A DNA stretch of 64,000 bases from Flavobacterium lacustre (GTDB lineage: Bacteria > Bacteroidota > Bacteroidia > Flavobacteriales > Flavobacteriaceae): NCBI RefSeq assembly GCF_027474525.2, contig NZ_CP114882.2:1984001-2048000 (forward strand), read 5' to 3'. Each line of letters starts with the position of its first letter. Within the stretch, counting starts at the first letter, position 1. The translations under genes and the position numbers were made by a program. Shown in pieces: positions 8,071 through 15,648 of this stretch. The notes beneath the pieces are model-generated. The model did not search any database. It was given only the letters and a program-made list of their open reading frames with translations, and was not told where the DNA came from.

Positions 8071-8212
8071 TGGTTTTGATTAATTACTTGAGTTTGTCGG
8101 TCTTGTCAGTAAGACATGGCAGTTCAATAGTCAGCTATACAATTAAAAGTATCAGTTTGATAATGGTAAATCAGAATCAACAACTGGAGGACTATAAAGG
8201 TCCTCCTTTTTT
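8071..8212 (+). ncRNA. Small RNA, diverged tandem copy 3
   Basis: The -7 box is TATCTTTG at 8059-8066. The closing stem is GGTTTTGATT (8072-8081) with AATCAGAATC (8169-8178), where one G-U of copies 1-2 becomes G-C. The central hairpin has a different sequence but similar position: TGTC (8095-8098)/GGCA (8118-8121) enclosing GTCTT (8100-8104)/AAGAC (8111-8115). The short hairpin is TATC (8150-8153)/GATA (8159-8162). The terminator is GGAGGAC/GTCCTCC, a compensated pair change relative to copies 1-2. Conserved structure over changed sequence argues for a functional RNA. Confidence 0.75.
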
Positions 8213-8247
8213 GTTTTTATTTCAGAAAGAACTAATTCTTTTGGATT

Positions 8248-9021
8248 TTAGCTGTAACGCAATCTTACATAAACATGTTTGATTCCTTTTTTATCAGAAT
8301 CTCTTTCGTCTATTTCAAGAAAGTCAGTTAGCGATTTAAGCATTGGAGTTAGTTTATTGAAACCATAATTTCTTGGATCAAATTCCGGTTTTTTCTTAAC
8401 GATTAGGTTTCCTACATCGCCTAAGAACGCCCAGCCGCTATCGTCACCAATATCTTCTATGGTGGCTTCGATAAGTTCAATGGTTTGTAAATCTATTTTA
8501 CTGAGTGATTTTTCAATCGGTTTTTCAACTGGTTTTTTAGTATCTGCGGAACGTTTTGGTAGTTTTTTCTTTATGGCTCCATCTAATACTTCAATGTAAA
8601 TGAATCGGTCGCAGGCTACTATGAATGAATTTGGGGTTTTCTTTTCGCCAATTCCAATTACTTTCATGCCGGATTCCCGCAAGCGAATGGCGAGTCGTGT
8701 AAAATCAGAATCGCTGGAAACAATGCAGAATCCATCAACTTTGTCCGAATATAATAAATCCATGGCATCAATAATCATGGCTGAATCCGAAGAGTTTTTC
8801 CCTACGGTGTAGCTGTATTGCTGAATTGGGGTTATGGCATGTTCTAATAAAACGGATTTCCATCCATTGGCATTTGGTTTTGTCCAATCGGCATAAATAC
8901 GTTTGGTGGTTGGTGTTCCAAATTTGGCAATTTCTTCCATCATTCCTTTGACGTTGCTATATGGAACGTTGTCGGCATCAATAAGGACGGCAAGTTTTAA
9001 TTCTTTGGTATCTTGTGACAT
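8248..9021 (-). CDS. NYN-domain / OST-HTH (LOTUS) protein, probable RNase
   Basis: A 257-residue protein of the LabA/MARF1-like type. Residues ~8-150 form a NYN (PIN-like) nuclease domain with the acidic residues expected for metal binding: VLIDADN (D15, D17), SSDSAMIID (D79, D85) and SSDSDF (D104, D106). A Lys/Pro-rich linker follows, then an OST-HTH/LOTUS domain (~180-257, with FDPRNYGFNKLTPMLKSL) thought to bind RNA. It is likely an RNA-cleaving or RNA-binding regulator. It faces the end of the tandem sRNA array and has its own promoter (9041-9069). Confidence 0.88.
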   Translation of the reverse strand: MSQDTKELKLAVLIDADNVPYSNVKGMMEEIAKFGTPTTKRIYADWTKPNANGWKSVLLEHAITPIQQYSYTVGKNSSDSAMIIDAMDLLYSDKVDGFCIVSSDSDFTRLAIRLRESGMKVIGIGEKKTPNSFIVACDRFIYIEVLDGAIKKKLPKRSADTKKPVEKPIEKSLSKIDLQTIELIEATIEDIGDDSGWAFLGDVGNLIVKKKPEFDPRNYGFNKLTPMLKSLTDFLEIDERDSDKKGIKHVYVRLRYS

Positions 9022-9040
9022 ATAAATAGTGTTCAGTAAT

Positions 9041-9069
9041 CAAATGTACAAAGTTTCTTGATAAAACAA
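9041..9069 (-). promoter_or_regulatory. Promoter of the NYN gene
   Basis: Minus-strand TTG (rc of 9067-9069), an 18-nt spacer, then TACATTTG (rc of 9041-9048). This matches TTG-N17-23-TAnnTTTG and predicts a leader of about 15 nt. Confidence 0.6.
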
Positions 9070-9072
9070 CTG

Positions 9073-9217
9073 CCTAGCCCTGATAGAAATGGAAATCCTT
9101 TTTTTGAGAAAAGCTATTTTTTCCTGACTTTGCGGAACGACCAACGGAAGTTCCTGCAAAGTCTTGGAAAAAAAGATTTTATGAAAAAAGATTGCAATGA
9201 AGAGCAGGAAATAGCTA
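9073..9217 (+). other. Long structured intergenic element (GACCAAnGGAA-loop family), copy 1
   Basis: The outer stem is AGC-CCTG (left end) with CAGG-aaata-GCT (right end). A middle stem pairs AAT-c-CTTTTTT with AAAAAAG-ATT. The apical stem is GACTTTGC (9126-9133)/GCAAAGTC (9156-9163) plus GGAAC/GTTCC, closing an 11-nt loop GACCAACGGAA. A second copy with covarying stems lies at 38054-38192 on the other strand. I recall similar elements scattered between genes in Flavobacterium, but could not check this. A 67-codon TTG-initiated frame across it is not a gene. Confidence 0.65.
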
Positions 9218-9262
9218 TTGAAAATAAATTTGCTTTCAAGACTATAATAAATTATAAATAAT

Positions 9263-9270
9263 TATTTTTG
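9263..9270 (+). promoter_or_regulatory. Putative -7 box of the alpha-oxoamine synthase gene
   Basis: TATTTTTG lies 34 bp before the ATG at 9305. No -33 TTG is found at the usual distance. Confidence 0.4.
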
Positions 9271-9304
9271 CAACTTCTTAAAAAATATAATACTTCAATA
9301 TATT

Positions 9305-10567
9305 ATGGTAAAAGATTTATTCGAAAGAATTCAAAACAATAAAGGACCATTAGGAAAATGGGCTTCACAAGCGGAAGGTTATTTTGTATTTCCAAAATTA
9401 GAAGGCGAACTTGGGCCAAGAATGCAGTTTCAGGGTAAAGATATTTTGAACTGGAGTTTGAATGATTATTTAGGTCTTGCTAACCATCCGGAAGTGCGTA
9501 AAGCGGATACGGATGCAGCGATTCAATATGGAGCGGCTTACCCGATGGGAGCGCGAATGATGAGTGGTCATACTAAATATCATGAGCAATTAGAGAATGA
9601 ATTAGCTGCTTTTGTAATGAAAGAATCAGCTTATTTATTGAATTTTGGATACCAAGGAATGGTGTCTATTATTGATGCTTTGGTTACGAGAAATGATGTT
9701 ATCGTTTATGATGTTGATGCGCATGCGTGTATTATTGACGGGGTTCGTTTGCATAGCGGAAAACGTTTTACTTACAAGCATAACGATATTGAGAGCATGG
9801 AGAAAAACCTGCAACGTGCTACAAAATTAGCGACTGAGCAAGGTGGAGGAATCTTGTTTATTACCGAAGGTGTTTTTGGTATGCGCGGACAACAAGGGAA
9901 GTTGAAAGAGATTGTAGAAATGAAAAAGAAATACAATTTCCGTCTATTGGTTGATGATGCGCATGGTTTTGGTACACTAGGGAAAACGGGTGCCGGAGCA
10001 GGCGAGGAGCAAGGAGTTCAGGATGATATAGATGTTTACTTTTCGACTTTTGCAAAATCGATGGCTAATATTGGTGCTTTTGTGGCTGCCGATAAAGAAA
10101 TAATCGACTACTTAAAATACAATTTGCGTTCGCAAATGTTTGCCAAAGCGTTGCCAATGATTCAAACTATTGGTTCATTGAAACGATTGGAATTATTAAG
10201 AAACTCCTCTGAAATTAAAGATAAACTTTGGGTAAATGTAAACGCATTACAAAGTGGATTGAAATCAAGAAATTTTAATATTGGTGATACCAATACTTGT
10301 ATTACACCTGTTTATTTAGAAGGAAGTGTGCCGGAAGCAATGGTTATGGTGAATGATTTGAGAGAGAATTACGGAATTTTCTTGTCGATTGTAATTTATC
10401 CGGTGATACCAAAAGGGATAATTTTATTGCGTATGATTCCAACAACGTCACATACAATTGCCGATATTGATGAAACACTTACTGCTTTTGAAGCGATTCG
10501 TGAAAAATTAGAAAACGGAACATATAAAGAAATTGCAAGCAGAACAACTGTAGATTTAGACGCTTAG
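9305..10567 (+). CDS. Alpha-oxoamine synthase, PLP-dependent (serine palmitoyltransferase/CFAT-like)
   Basis: A 420-residue fold-type I PLP enzyme of the family joining an amino acid to an acyl-CoA/ACP with decarboxylation (SPT, KBL, BioF). Motifs are NDYLGLANHP, GARMMSGH, the DxH pair in DVDAHA and VDDAHGFG, and the Schiff-base lysine in STFAKSM (K251). Leu-Asn-Phe-Gly-Tyr at the active-site entrance and the absence of a bio operon favour a serine palmitoyltransferase or the flavobacterial cysteate fatty-acyl transferase for capnine (established families) over BioF. A convergent acyltransferase gene downstream fits sphingolipid or sulfonolipid synthesis. The substrate is inference. Confidence 0.85.
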   Translation: MVKDLFERIQNNKGPLGKWASQAEGYFVFPKLEGELGPRMQFQGKDILNWSLNDYLGLANHPEVRKADTDAAIQYGAAYPMGARMMSGHTKYHEQLENELAAFVMKESAYLLNFGYQGMVSIIDALVTRNDVIVYDVDAHACIIDGVRLHSGKRFTYKHNDIESMEKNLQRATKLATEQGGGILFITEGVFGMRGQQGKLKEIVEMKKKYNFRLLVDDAHGFGTLGKTGAGAGEEQGVQDDIDVYFSTFAKSMANIGAFVAADKEIIDYLKYNLRSQMFAKALPMIQTIGSLKRLELLRNSSEIKDKLWVNVNALQSGLKSRNFNIGDTNTCITPVYLEGSVPEAMVMVNDLRENYGIFLSIVIYPVIPKGIILLRMIPTTSHTIADIDETLTAFEAIREKLENGTYKEIASRTTVDLDA

Positions 10568-10592
10568 TTCAGGTCACAGATATTATAAAATA

Positions 10593-10625
10593 AAAAATCC
10601 ATTCGTAATGAATGGATTTTTTTTG
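10593..10625. terminator. Bidirectional terminator
   Basis: AAAAATCCATTC (10593-10604) and GAATGGATTTTT (10610-10621) form a perfect 12-bp hairpin followed by more Ts, between the convergent oxoamine synthase and acyltransferase genes. Confidence 0.9.
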
Positions 10626-10651
10626 TTTCATAAAATTTATTGCAATCTATA

Positions 10652-11770
10652 TTACAGTTCTTTTCGGAATGTTTTTCTTCTGCAAATGATTTTTGGGTCG
10701 AAGTTTTTCCATAGCAAATGAATGGCGTGATTGTCTGCTAATTCTGGTGTTCGAATACAGTTTTGAATGCCTTTTTCGGTAAAAGTGGTATGGTATTCTT
10801 TAAAAATAATCGCATGAACTCCTTTGTTTTGATATTCGGGATGTACTCCAATAAGGTAGAACGTAACATCTTTACTGTTGTTGCGGGCATTCAATAAATG
10901 CAGGAATCCAAAAGGGAATAATTTTCCATTGGCTTTTTGTAATGCTTTAGAAAAACTCGGCATTACAATGGCAAAAGCGACTAGATTGTGGTCTTTGTCT
11001 TCTACAAATTTGATGTATTCCGGATTGATGAAACTGATGTATTTTTTCTTAAAATATTCTTTTTGAATGTCTGAAATAGCCACAAAAGAAGATAAACTGG
11101 CATATGATGCATTAAACAAATCAAACATCTTGTCTACATAAGGCATGACATCTTTGGTCTTCTTGAAATTGAGTGCTTTGAGCTGGTATCGTCTTTTGAT
11201 TAATTCTTGTGCTTTGTCAAAGAATTCCAGTTTTACATTTTCGAAAGGGAATTTATTTTCTAAGTATTCTTTTTCGGTTACGTATCCTAATTGTTCAAAA
11301 TGATTGGCGTAATATGGATGGTTGTACCACGTAATCATGGTTCCAATTTCTTCGAAACCTTCGGTCAAAACACCAACTTTATCCAAGTTTGAAAATCCCA
11401 TTGGACCTTCAACGTGTTCAAGATTGTTTTTTCGACCTAACTCATATACTTTTTCTAAAAGTGCTTTGGTAACTTCTACATCATCAATCACATCAAACCA
11501 ACCAAAACGAACTTTGTTTTTTTGTTGATTATTTACTTCATCCCAATTGATGATAGCGGCAATTCGACCTACTATTTTATTGGCTTTGAAAGCGACATAA
11601 AAATAGGCTTCGGCACTTTGAAAAGCAGGGTTTTTTGTTTTGTCAAAAGTCTCTAATTCATCAGCAATAATTGGAGGAACCCAATATTTATTGTCTTTGT
11701 ATAAAGAGAAAGGGAATTGTATGAATTTAGTTAATTCTTTTTTAGTTTTAGCTTCTTGTATGGTAATCAT
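10652..11770 (-). CDS. GNAT-fold acyltransferase, candidate ceramide-type N-acyltransferase
   Basis: A 372-residue protein with a GNAT-like architecture. The N-terminal half (YFYVAFKANKIVGRIAAI) and C-terminal half (HNLVAFAIVMPS, then GVHPEYQNKGVHAIIF with the acyl-CoA pyrophosphate-loop-like Q/RxxG pattern) look like tandem GNAT domains. Length and convergent position to an SPT-like gene resemble the bacterial ceramide synthase family, which is GNAT-related (established for Caulobacter). That assignment here is inference. An operon with the outer-membrane protein upstream is likely (23-bp gap). Confidence 0.7.
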   Translation of the reverse strand: MITIQEAKTKKELTKFIQFPFSLYKDNKYWVPPIIADELETFDKTKNPAFQSAEAYFYVAFKANKIVGRIAAIINWDEVNNQQKNKVRFGWFDVIDDVEVTKALLEKVYELGRKNNLEHVEGPMGFSNLDKVGVLTEGFEEIGTMITWYNHPYYANHFEQLGYVTEKEYLENKFPFENVKLEFFDKAQELIKRRYQLKALNFKKTKDVMPYVDKMFDLFNASYASLSSFVAISDIQKEYFKKKYISFINPEYIKFVEDKDHNLVAFAIVMPSFSKALQKANGKLFPFGFLHLLNARNNSKDVTFYLIGVHPEYQNKGVHAIIFKEYHTTFTEKGIQNCIRTPELADNHAIHLLWKNFDPKIICRRKTFRKEL

Positions 11771-11793
11771 TGTTGCTTGTAAGGTTTGTAGGT

Positions 11794-12729
11794 TTAGCCT
11801 CTTTTAATTTTTTTGGCTCTTTTTAATGCTTTTTTTTCTGAATCTCCAGAGTCAATATTCATTCGTACTTCCTGATATTTGGCATCATATCGCCAAGAAA
11901 AACCAACCCCGCCATATAAAATGGAAGGTGTATTTTTTAAACTGCTACTTATTGAAGCATCAATTTGCATGTCTTTATTCAGTAAATAAGCTGCGCCGCC
12001 ACGAACAATTGCATCGCTGTAAAAATCACTTTTAAATCCTTGATTTTCAATAAAACCAGACCATTTATCGTTGAATCCTCGTGTCATTGTTAATACGTAA
12101 CCATAACTTGGATAGTCGGTTGTGATATAATCGGCTATAATATTGGTCACAAAAACCCATTTTCCGTCGCCTAAATGATTTTGGGTAATCAACATGATTT
12201 TTGGAGAAATACTGGCTTCGGGTGAAAAAGAATACGGATTATTTGCTGCCGTAAAATTAGCTCCTGCAAAAACAGAAACAGCAGGAATTAATTGATGCCA
12301 GTCAAACTGATGATTGGCTTTCCAGCTGTAAATATTTACCTTTTTTTCGTAGTTTTTAAAAGGGTCGTAAATTAAATATTTTGCGCCCAGAACAGTTTGT
12401 TTCAGCGCTGATCTATTGGTAACGTTAAATAGTTGGGTGTATTTTTCATTTTGATATTGTAAATCGGCTATTAATTCTAATTTTTCCATGAAAAGTCCCC
12501 ATCTTAAAGTGAAGTCTAATCCAAAGCCATTAGCATCATAATTTAAAATTTCATGATTTTGCTTAATACCGTAAATGCCTGTTTCGACTTGAATTACAGA
12601 TTTTCCTACAGCAAATGCCGACATTGTTTCGCCGGGTCTGTTAGAATTAATTTGGTCAGTATGTTGTCCGTAATGAATAAAAGGAATCAGCAGAATGGCA
12701 ACAATTAGTACAATTTTGGTTTTAAACAT
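11794..12729 (-). CDS. Outer-membrane beta-barrel / transporter-like protein
   Basis: A 311-residue protein from the ATG at 12729 (MFKTKIVLIVAIL). A signal peptide ends near YGQ, then a SNRPGETMSAFAVGKSVIQVETG segment typical of MetA-pathway phenol-degradation-like transporter barrels, and alternating aromatic beta-strands to the end. A Lys-rich tail (KKALKRAKKIKRG) follows the last strand, which is unusual for a barrel that normally ends in an aromatic residue. An in-frame ATG at 12762 is rejected because a TACATTTG -7 box lies just above it (12765-12772). Confidence 0.75.
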   Translation of the reverse strand: MFKTKIVLIVAILLIPFIHYGQHTDQINSNRPGETMSAFAVGKSVIQVETGIYGIKQNHEILNYDANGFGLDFTLRWGLFMEKLELIADLQYQNEKYTQLFNVTNRSALKQTVLGAKYLIYDPFKNYEKKVNIYSWKANHQFDWHQLIPAVSVFAGANFTAANNPYSFSPEASISPKIMLITQNHLGDGKWVFVTNIIADYITTDYPSYGYVLTMTRGFNDKWSGFIENQGFKSDFYSDAIVRGGAAYLLNKDMQIDASISSSLKNTPSILYGGVGFSWRYDAKYQEVRMNIDSGDSEKKALKRAKKIKRG

Positions 12730-12764
12730 ATTATTTTTTGATTTAAAAAAGTAATAACGCATTT

Positions 12765-12772
12765 CAAATGTA
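12765..12772 (-). promoter_or_regulatory. Putative -7 box for the barrel-acyltransferase unit
   Basis: The reverse complement reads TACATTTG. Transcription would start near 12760, giving a leader of about 30 nt to the ATG at 12729. Confidence 0.45.
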
Positions 12773-12852
12773 CTATATTTTATTATTTATTTAAGAATGA
12801 TATATTAATTTTGAACGTTTGATTTATTAATTTTGAAAAAAAATATTTGATT

Positions 12853-13134
12853 ATGCAAACAGCGTCTGTTCCTAATTTTATAAGAACCATATTTTATATA
12901 ATAATGTTCTATTATATTTTTAAATTTTTAGCAAAACTATTCTTGCCGTTATTGGTGAAAAAAGTGGTCGAAAAAGCCGGAGAAAATATGCAGAAACAGC
13001 AACAATATGCTCAAGATAATTCTTGGCAAAAATCGGCAGGCAATGATGAAATTATCTACAATAAAGCGAATGCCAAAAATCCGCGCGAGACCAAAAAAGT
13101 GGGCGATTATGTTGATTACGAAGAAATAGATTAA
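12853..13134 (+). CDS. DUF4834 family small membrane protein
   Basis: A 93-residue protein from the ATG at 12853; a TTG two codons earlier is less likely. One hydrophobic segment at about residues 10-36 (the TIFYIIMFYYIFKFLAKLFLPLL region) is followed by a charged cytoplasmic tail with NPRETKKVGDYVDYEEID, the recognisable C-terminal signature of the Bacteroidota DUF4834 family. The function is unknown. It is 47 bp upstream of the YfhO gene and probably co-transcribed. Confidence 0.85.
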   Translation: MQTASVPNFIRTIFYIIMFYYIFKFLAKLFLPLLVKKVVEKAGENMQKQQQYAQDNSWQKSAGNDEIIYNKANAKNPRETKKVGDYVDYEEID

Positions 13135-13181
13135 ATTTGCCGTAAATAGCGCCTTTTTACTTTAATCCAAACCCTTTTAAA

Positions 13182-15587
13182 TTGAAAATAATAAATAAGT
13201 TCTACCCACACGCTCTAGCCTTACTTGGTTTTGTTTTTATTTCCCTTCTTTATTTTTATCCAGTACTTCAGGGAAAGCAAATTTTTCAGTCGGATATTGC
13301 ACAATATACCGGAATGGCAAAGGAGCAAAATGATTTTAGAGCTTCAGATCATGTAGAACCTTATTGGACCGATGCCGCTTTTGGCGGAATGCCAACGTAT
13401 CAATTGGGCGCAAAATATCCACATGATTATATTGGTAATATTGATGATTCTTTACGGTTTTTACCACGTCCGGCAGATTATTTATTTCTTTATTTCTTAG
13501 GTTTTTACGGATTATTATTAGTACTTAAAATAGATCCGCTAAAAGCTTTTTTTGGTGCCATAGCTTTTGGTTTTTCAACCTATTTGATTATAATTTTGGG
13601 TGTTGGACATAATGCCAAAGCGCATGCTATAGGCTACATGCCCTTGGTAATTGCCGGATTTATTTTAGTTTTTCAAAAAAAATATGTTTGGGGAGGTTTA
13701 CTTACGATGTTCGCTGTAGCATTAGAGATTAATGCGAATCACTTTCAAATGACGTATTATTTATTGATTTTCTTGTTGCTGCTTTCCGGTTATTTTATAT
13801 ATCAGGCGTTAAAAGAAAAGGAATATAAATCCGTCTTGACTTCGGTTGGTGTTTTGGCTGTTGCCGGAATTTTTGCCATTGGCGCTAATGCCACAAATTT
13901 ATTGGCAACTTCAGAATATGCTGCTTTTAGTACTAGAGGAAAAAGTGAATTAACCTTTAATCCCGATGGCTCAAAAAGTACTACAAATAGTGCTATGACC
14001 CGTGATTATATTACCGAGTACAGTTACGGAGTTACGGAAAGTTTTAATCTTATTGCGCCAAGACTTTTTGGTGGTTCTAATAATGAAGCGTTAGGGACAG
14101 ACAGTAAAATGTATGAATTCATGATTAGCCAAGGTGTGCCGGAAGCGCAGGCAACTGATTTTGTTTCGGGAATGCCAACTTATTGGGGCGATCAGCCTAT
14201 TGTTGCAGCGCCAGCTTATATTGGAGCTGTGGTTTTCTTTTTGGCAATTTTGGCATTGTTTATTGATAAAAGAAAAATTAAATATGTCTTTTTTGCAGGA
14301 TCAATGGTAGCATTAGTGCTTTCATGGGGTAAAAATTTTGGTGCTTTGACCGACTTTTTTATCGATTATGTTCCAATGTATAATAAGTTTAGAGCTGTTT
14401 CTTCGATACAAGTGATTCTTGAATTGTGTTTTCCTGTTTTGGCCATTATGGGATTACAATCTTTCTTTAAATTAGAAAAAGAACAACAATCGAAAGGATT
14501 ATTGCAAACCAGTGTTTTTAGCGTAGGCGTACTTTTGATATTGTTTGCTTGTAAAAGTATGTTCAGTTTTTCAGGAGGCAGTGACAGTTACTTTTTAGAA
14601 AGTTACGGACCAAGTTTTGTAGATGCGCTCAAAGAAGACAGAAAAAGTTTGTACAGTGCTGATTTATTGCGTTCCGGTTTCTTTATTTTGCTTTCATCCG
14701 GGATTTTATGGTTGTTTATAAAAAACAAATTCGCTCAAAATACAGCAATCATTTTAGTAGGTATTTTGATGATTTTCGACTTGTTTTTTGTGGATAAAAA
14801 ATATGTTTCAGGAAAAGATTTCGTGAGCGGAAGAGAAGTAGAAGTACCTTTTCAGGAAACGCCTTCGGATGTTCAAATTCTTAAAGATACGACGCATTAC
14901 CGTGTTTTTGAAGTCAATGGTAATTTATCAAGTGCCAGAGCTTCGTATTTTCATAAATCGGTTGGCGGATATCATGCGGCTAAACCTAGAAGAATGCAGC
15001 AATTGTTTGATTATCAAATTGCCAAAAACAATATGGAAATCCTCAACATGCTCAATGTCAAATATGTGATTCAAACGGATAAAGAAGGAAAAGAATTTCC
15101 AACTTCAAACCCGAATGCTAATGGCAATGCTTGGTTTGTAAGTCAGGTTAAAGCAGTAAATTCTGCCGATGAGGAAATGAAAGCGTTGGATAGTTTAGAT
15201 TCTAAAAATTTAGCCGTTGTCAATACTAAAGATTTTGAAATTAAAAATAGGGCTTTCGCCAAAGACAGTCTGGCTACAATAACATTAGATTCTTATAAAC
15301 CTAATTATTTGAAATACAGTTCTGATAATGCGAATGAAGGTTTAGCAGTTTTCTCTGAAATGTATTATAAAGAAGGTTGGAATGTTTTTATTGACGGAAA
15401 ACCAACATCATATATAAGAGCAGATTATGCTTTAAGAGCGTTAGAAATCCCAGCGGGAAAACACACTATTGAGTTCAAGTTTGAACCGCAAGTGGTAAAA
15501 ACAGGAGGAATGATTACATTATTGAGTTCTATTGGAATGTTCTTGCTATTACTTGCCGGGATTTATTTTGAAAGAAAGGAAAAATAG
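13182..15587 (+). CDS. YfhO family membrane glycosyltransferase-like protein
   Basis: An 801-residue polytopic membrane protein of the YfhO family (GT-C-like fold). A first TM at residues 10-30 is followed by an extracytoplasmic loop with QSDIAQYTGMAKEQ, where an acidic residue near the first loop is typical of GT-C enzymes. About ten more TM helices and a C-terminal beta-rich extracellular domain with FKFEPQVVKTG precede the last TM helix. YfhO in firmicutes glycosylates lipoteichoic acid; here the acceptor is unknown. The start is TTG, as no ATG precedes the first TM helix. It heads a run with a GT4 and a flippase, suggesting surface glycan assembly. Confidence 0.88.
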   Translation: MKIINKFYPHALALLGFVFISLLYFYPVLQGKQIFQSDIAQYTGMAKEQNDFRASDHVEPYWTDAAFGGMPTYQLGAKYPHDYIGNIDDSLRFLPRPADYLFLYFLGFYGLLLVLKIDPLKAFFGAIAFGFSTYLIIILGVGHNAKAHAIGYMPLVIAGFILVFQKKYVWGGLLTMFAVALEINANHFQMTYYLLIFLLLLSGYFIYQALKEKEYKSVLTSVGVLAVAGIFAIGANATNLLATSEYAAFSTRGKSELTFNPDGSKSTTNSAMTRDYITEYSYGVTESFNLIAPRLFGGSNNEALGTDSKMYEFMISQGVPEAQATDFVSGMPTYWGDQPIVAAPAYIGAVVFFLAILALFIDKRKIKYVFFAGSMVALVLSWGKNFGALTDFFIDYVPMYNKFRAVSSIQVILELCFPVLAIMGLQSFFKLEKEQQSKGLLQTSVFSVGVLLILFACKSMFSFSGGSDSYFLESYGPSFVDALKEDRKSLYSADLLRSGFFILLSSGILWLFIKNKFAQNTAIILVGILMIFDLFFVDKKYVSGKDFVSGREVEVPFQETPSDVQILKDTTHYRVFEVNGNLSSARASYFHKSVGGYHAAKPRRMQQLFDYQIAKNNMEILNMLNVKYVIQTDKEGKEFPTSNPNANGNAWFVSQVKAVNSADEEMKALDSLDSKNLAVVNTKDFEIKNRAFAKDSLATITLDSYKPNYLKYSSDNANEGLAVFSEMYYKEGWNVFIDGKPTSYIRADYALRALEIPAGKHTIEFKFEPQVVKTGGMITLLSSIGMFLLLLAGIYFERKEK

Positions 15588-15648
15588 TTGTAATAAGTTA
15601 GTAACCTACTAATACTAAATTACAGAGTCTTCACTATAAAAATAAAAA

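Larger units (their letters stand above)
7493..8212 (+). repeat. Three tandem 257-bp promoter-sRNA-terminator units
   Basis: Three units each contain TTAATAATTRGTTAAA (starting 7493, 7750, 8007), TATCTTTG (7545, 7802, 8059), a ~137-nt transcribed segment and a GGAGG...CCTCC terminator. Corresponding sites are exactly 257 bp apart in both steps. Units 1 and 2 are identical for 126 bp (7545-7670 and 7802-7927). Unit 3 keeps only the promoter block, the 5' and 3' stem segments and the terminator while its centre differs. This block fills the 889-bp gap between rdgB and the NYN gene; 7392-7492 shows nothing further that I recognise. Confidence 0.85.

Noticed and set aside
7557..8212. Identification of the sRNA trio as 6S-Flavo, Flavo-1 or SRP RNA
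   Set aside because: A three-way junction with a short side hairpin does not clearly fit the single long bulged hairpin of 6S RNA, and the SRP GGAA-loop signature is not seen; no search could be run, so identity is left open.
8064..8282. 72-codon plus-strand frame through the third sRNA unit
   Set aside because: Units 1 and 2, identical in RNA structure, do not keep the frame (stop after five codons), and the frame reads through the terminator.
9058..9261. 67-codon frame (TTG start) upstream of the oxoamine synthase gene
   Set aside because: It coincides with a structured element that has a second copy elsewhere without this frame.
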